A DNA stretch of 64,000 nt from Litoreibacter ascidiaceicola (GTDB lineage Bacteria > Pseudomonadota > Alphaproteobacteria > Rhodobacterales > Rhodobacteraceae). The translations under genes were made by a program, and so were the position numbers. Within the stretch, counting starts at the first letter, position 1, and each line of letters begins with the position of its first letter. This document shows, one piece after another, positions 61,959 through 64,000 of the stretch. The notes under the pieces were generated by a model. The model was given only the letters and a program-made list of their open reading frames with translations. It made no database searches and was not told where the DNA came from. The stretch covers positions 248,001 through 312,000 of the forward strand of contig NZ_FQUV01000002.1 of NCBI RefSeq assembly GCF_900129235.1, given 5' to 3'.

Positions 61959-64000
61959 ATGGCTAAGAAAATGCTTATCGACGCCACCCACGCGGAAGAG
62001 ACCCGCGTCGTGGTGGCAGACGGAAACAAAGTTGATGAATTTGACTTTGAATCGGAAAACAAACGCCAGCTAGCTGGCAATATCTATCTTGCAAAAGTTA
62101 CCCGGGTAGAGCCGTCGCTTCAGGCGGCCTTTGTGGACTATGGCGGAAACCGCCATGGCTTCCTTGCTTACTCGGAAATTCATCCGGACTACTACCAGAT
62201 CCCGATGGCTGACCGTCAGGCGCTGATCGACGAGGAACTGGAATATGCCCGCCAACAAGCGGAAGAGGACGAAAAGCCGAAGAAGTCTTCGCGCTCCCGG
62301 TCTCGGTCCCGCTCGCGGTCACAGAAGTCCAAGACTGACGATGCGGTGGTGACCGAAGAGGTCAAGGACCCAATTTCGGACGAGGCCACAACGGACGCTG
62401 TCGAAGCTGATGCCAGCACGCCTGATGCAGAAGCTCAGGCTCCGGTTGAGGCCAGCGAAGCGGAAATCACATCGACCGAAGCCGAAGTGGCACCGGCGAT
62501 TCCCGGAATGGATGTGGTTGATCTGGACAGCGACGCTGATTCCAGCGACGACGACGATGATGACGACGAAGAAACCTCTGCCTCGGAAAAAGACGACAAT
62601 ATCGAAAGTGTCGCTCAGGAAGATGTGACTGAGGAAATCCGCCAGCCGCGCAAACCACGCGCCAAGCGGTACAAGATCCAAGAAGTTATCAAAGTTCGTC
62701 AGATCCTGCTGGTTCAGGTGGTTAAAGAAGAGCGCGGCAACAAAGGCGCGGCACTCACAACCTACCTGTCTTTGGCTGGCCGGTATTGCGTCCTGATGCC
62801 GAACACCGCACGTGGCGGTGGCATTTCCCGCAAGATCACCAACGCTGCCGATCGCAAGAAACTCAAAGAGATCGCCAACGAGATCGATGTGCCCTTGGGT
62901 GCGGGTTTGATTGTGCGCACGGCTGGGTCGCAACGCACCAAGACCGAGATCAAGCGCGACTATGAATACCTGCAACGCCAATGGGAGCAGGTGCGCGAAC
63001 TGACGCTGAAATCCATTGCTCCGGCGCAGATTTATGAAGAAGGCGATCTGATCAAGCGTTCTATCCGCGACCTTTACAATAAAGACATCGACGAGGTCTT
63101 CGTCGAAGGTGAAGCTGGCTATCGCGTGGCCAAGGACTTCATGCGCATGATTATGCCGTCTCATGCGAAATTCGTGAAACGCTATACCGATCCGATGCCG
63201 TTGTTTGCACGTCATCAGGTGGAATCGTACCTGTCAGGGATGTTCAATCCAACGGTTCAATTGCCGTCTGGTGGCTATATCGTGATCGACACCACCGAGG
63301 CGCTTGTCGCGGTTGACGTGAACTCCGGACGCGCCACAAAAGAAGGCTCCATCGAGCAGACTGCACTGAAGACCAATCTGGAGGCCGCCGCAGAGGTCGC
63401 CCGTCAGATGCGTTTGCGTGACCTCGCAGGCCTGATTGTTATCGACTTCATCGACATGGATGAACGTCGCAACAACACTGCCGTTGAGAAGTTATTGAAA
63501 GACAAGTTGAAAACGGATCGCGCCCGCATTCAGGTTGGACGTATATCCGGCTTTGGCCTTTTGGAAATGTCGCGTCAGCGGTTGCGTCCGGGCATGTTGG
63601 AAGCCTCCACACAGCCTTGTCCTGCCTGTCATGGGACTGGCTTGATCCGCTCTGATGACAGCCTTGCATTGACCATCCTGCGCCAGTTGGAAGAAGAGGG
63701 CACGCGCAAGCGGTCCAAAGAAGTTCTGCTCAAAGCGCCGATTGCGGTCATCAACTATCTGATGAACGAAAAGCGCGAGCATTTGGCCCAGATTGAAAGC
63801 CGTTACAACATGGCCGTGCGTCTGGAAGCTGACGCGCATCTGGTCAGCCCCGACTACACCATCGAGAAGTTCAAAACTGCGACACGGGTGATCAACGCTA
63901 TTGCCTCGAACGTCGTGTCGATGGACAGCATCGACATGTCCGATATCGACGAGATGGAAGACGAGGTCGAAGTTGAAAGTGAAGTTGAAGCAGCTAAGGT
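61959..64000 (+). CDS. rne: Ribonuclease E (5' part; 3' end beyond window)
   Basis: Core endoribonuclease of the RNA degradosome. 680 codons seen from ATG 61959 (MAKKMLIDATHAEETRVVVA). The S1 domain (GNIYLAKVTRVEPSLQAAF, VDYGGNRHGFL) is interrupted at about residues 100-234 by an insertion with an SRSRSRSRSRSQ tract and a DDDDDDDEE run, and resumes at VVKEERGNKGAALTTYLSLA. Catalytic Asp residues are in VDVNSGRAT and VIDFIDMDE. The zinc-link is TQPCPACHGTG. The small domain continues to the right edge, and the C-terminal scaffold is not visible. Insertions at this point are known in alphaproteobacterial RNase E. Confidence 0.96.
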   Translation, partial: MAKKMLIDATHAEETRVVVADGNKVDEFDFESENKRQLAGNIYLAKVTRVEPSLQAAFVDYGGNRHGFLAYSEIHPDYYQIPMADRQALIDEELEYARQQAEEDEKPKKSSRSRSRSRSRSQKSKTDDAVVTEEVKDPISDEATTDAVEADASTPDAEAQAPVEASEAEITSTEAEVAPAIPGMDVVDLDSDADSSDDDDDDDEETSASEKDDNIESVAQEDVTEEIRQPRKPRAKRYKIQEVIKVRQILLVQVVKEERGNKGAALTTYLSLAGRYCVLMPNTARGGGISRKITNAADRKKLKEIANEIDVPLGAGLIVRTAGSQRTKTEIKRDYEYLQRQWEQVRELTLKSIAPAQIYEEGDLIKRSIRDLYNKDIDEVFVEGEAGYRVAKDFMRMIMPSHAKFVKRYTDPMPLFARHQVESYLSGMFNPTVQLPSGGYIVIDTTEALVAVDVNSGRATKEGSIEQTALKTNLEAAAEVARQMRLRDLAGLIVIDFIDMDERRNNTAVEKLLKDKLKTDRARIQVGRISGFGLLEMSRQRLRPGMLEASTQPCPACHGTGLIRSDDSLALTILRQLEEEGTRKRSKEVLLKAPIAVINYLMNEKREHLAQIESRYNMAVRLEADAHLVSPDYTIEKFKTATRVINAIASNVVSMDSIDMSDIDEMEDEVEVESEVEAAK

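Overview
The window is a stretch of alphaproteobacterial chromosome, most likely from the Roseobacter group of Rhodobacteraceae. The taxonomic clues are a Shemin-type 5-aminolevulinate synthase (hemA), a DUF1476/F1-ATPase zeta-inhibitor gene, a homocysteine methyltransferase and a separate corrinoid protein that look like parts of a split methionine synthase, a DUF4167 protein, a GAFTGA-less DctD, and an RNase E whose S1 domain carries a large insertion. Most genes are housekeeping. No phage, IS element, CRISPR array or integration site was seen.

Layout. 1-8 kb: truncated cysG divergent from an Lrp-type regulator, an M20 dipeptidase, hemA, a RodZ-like protein and ispG. 8-11 kb: prfA-prmC and a DUF4167 protein. 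11-18.5 kb (minus strand): the envelope operon lptF-lptG-lptD-surA-pdxA-rsmA. 18.5-25.6 kb: pepA-holC, a membrane-anchored aspartic protease, MarC, a quinone-oxidoreductase-like protein, an ABC-F ATPase, ndk and a TfoX C-terminal-domain protein. An unlisted 34-codon ORF with its own good promoter precedes the last gene.

26-42.3 kb: a two-gene accessory locus. The first gene encodes a secreted protein of about 4194 residues with 28 clear DUF11-like Ig repeats. The second, 12 bp downstream, encodes an 1185-residue outer-membrane beta-barrel. This is the most unusual part of the window and looks like a surface-fibre plus outer-membrane-anchor pair. Every one of the 28 repeats keeps a first-strand Lys and a last-strand Asn, 27 keep the mid-domain Asp, and 22 also carry a Cys pair. 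Together these suggest a covalently stapled fibre.

42.3-51 kb: two metallo-beta-lactamase-fold hydrolases, two tRNA genes, an orphan histidine kinase, purM-purN, rnd and sufE. 51-54.5 kb: a methionine/corrinoid group (DUF1638, corrinoid protein, homocysteine methyltransferase) with a radical SAM protein between. 55-58.3 kb: a purine operon (purC, RraB-like, purS, alcohol dehydrogenase, purQ) whose promoter holds twin 12-bp palindromes. 58.3-61.5 kb: dctBD, where dctB has a one-base frameshift and DctD lacks the sigma-54 contact loop. 62-64 kb: the 5' part of rne behind a 453-bp leader region.

Several convergent gene pairs meet with almost no spacer and share a perfect stem-loop that covers their stop codons. 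All gene identities come from reading translated sequence and motifs; no database search was run.
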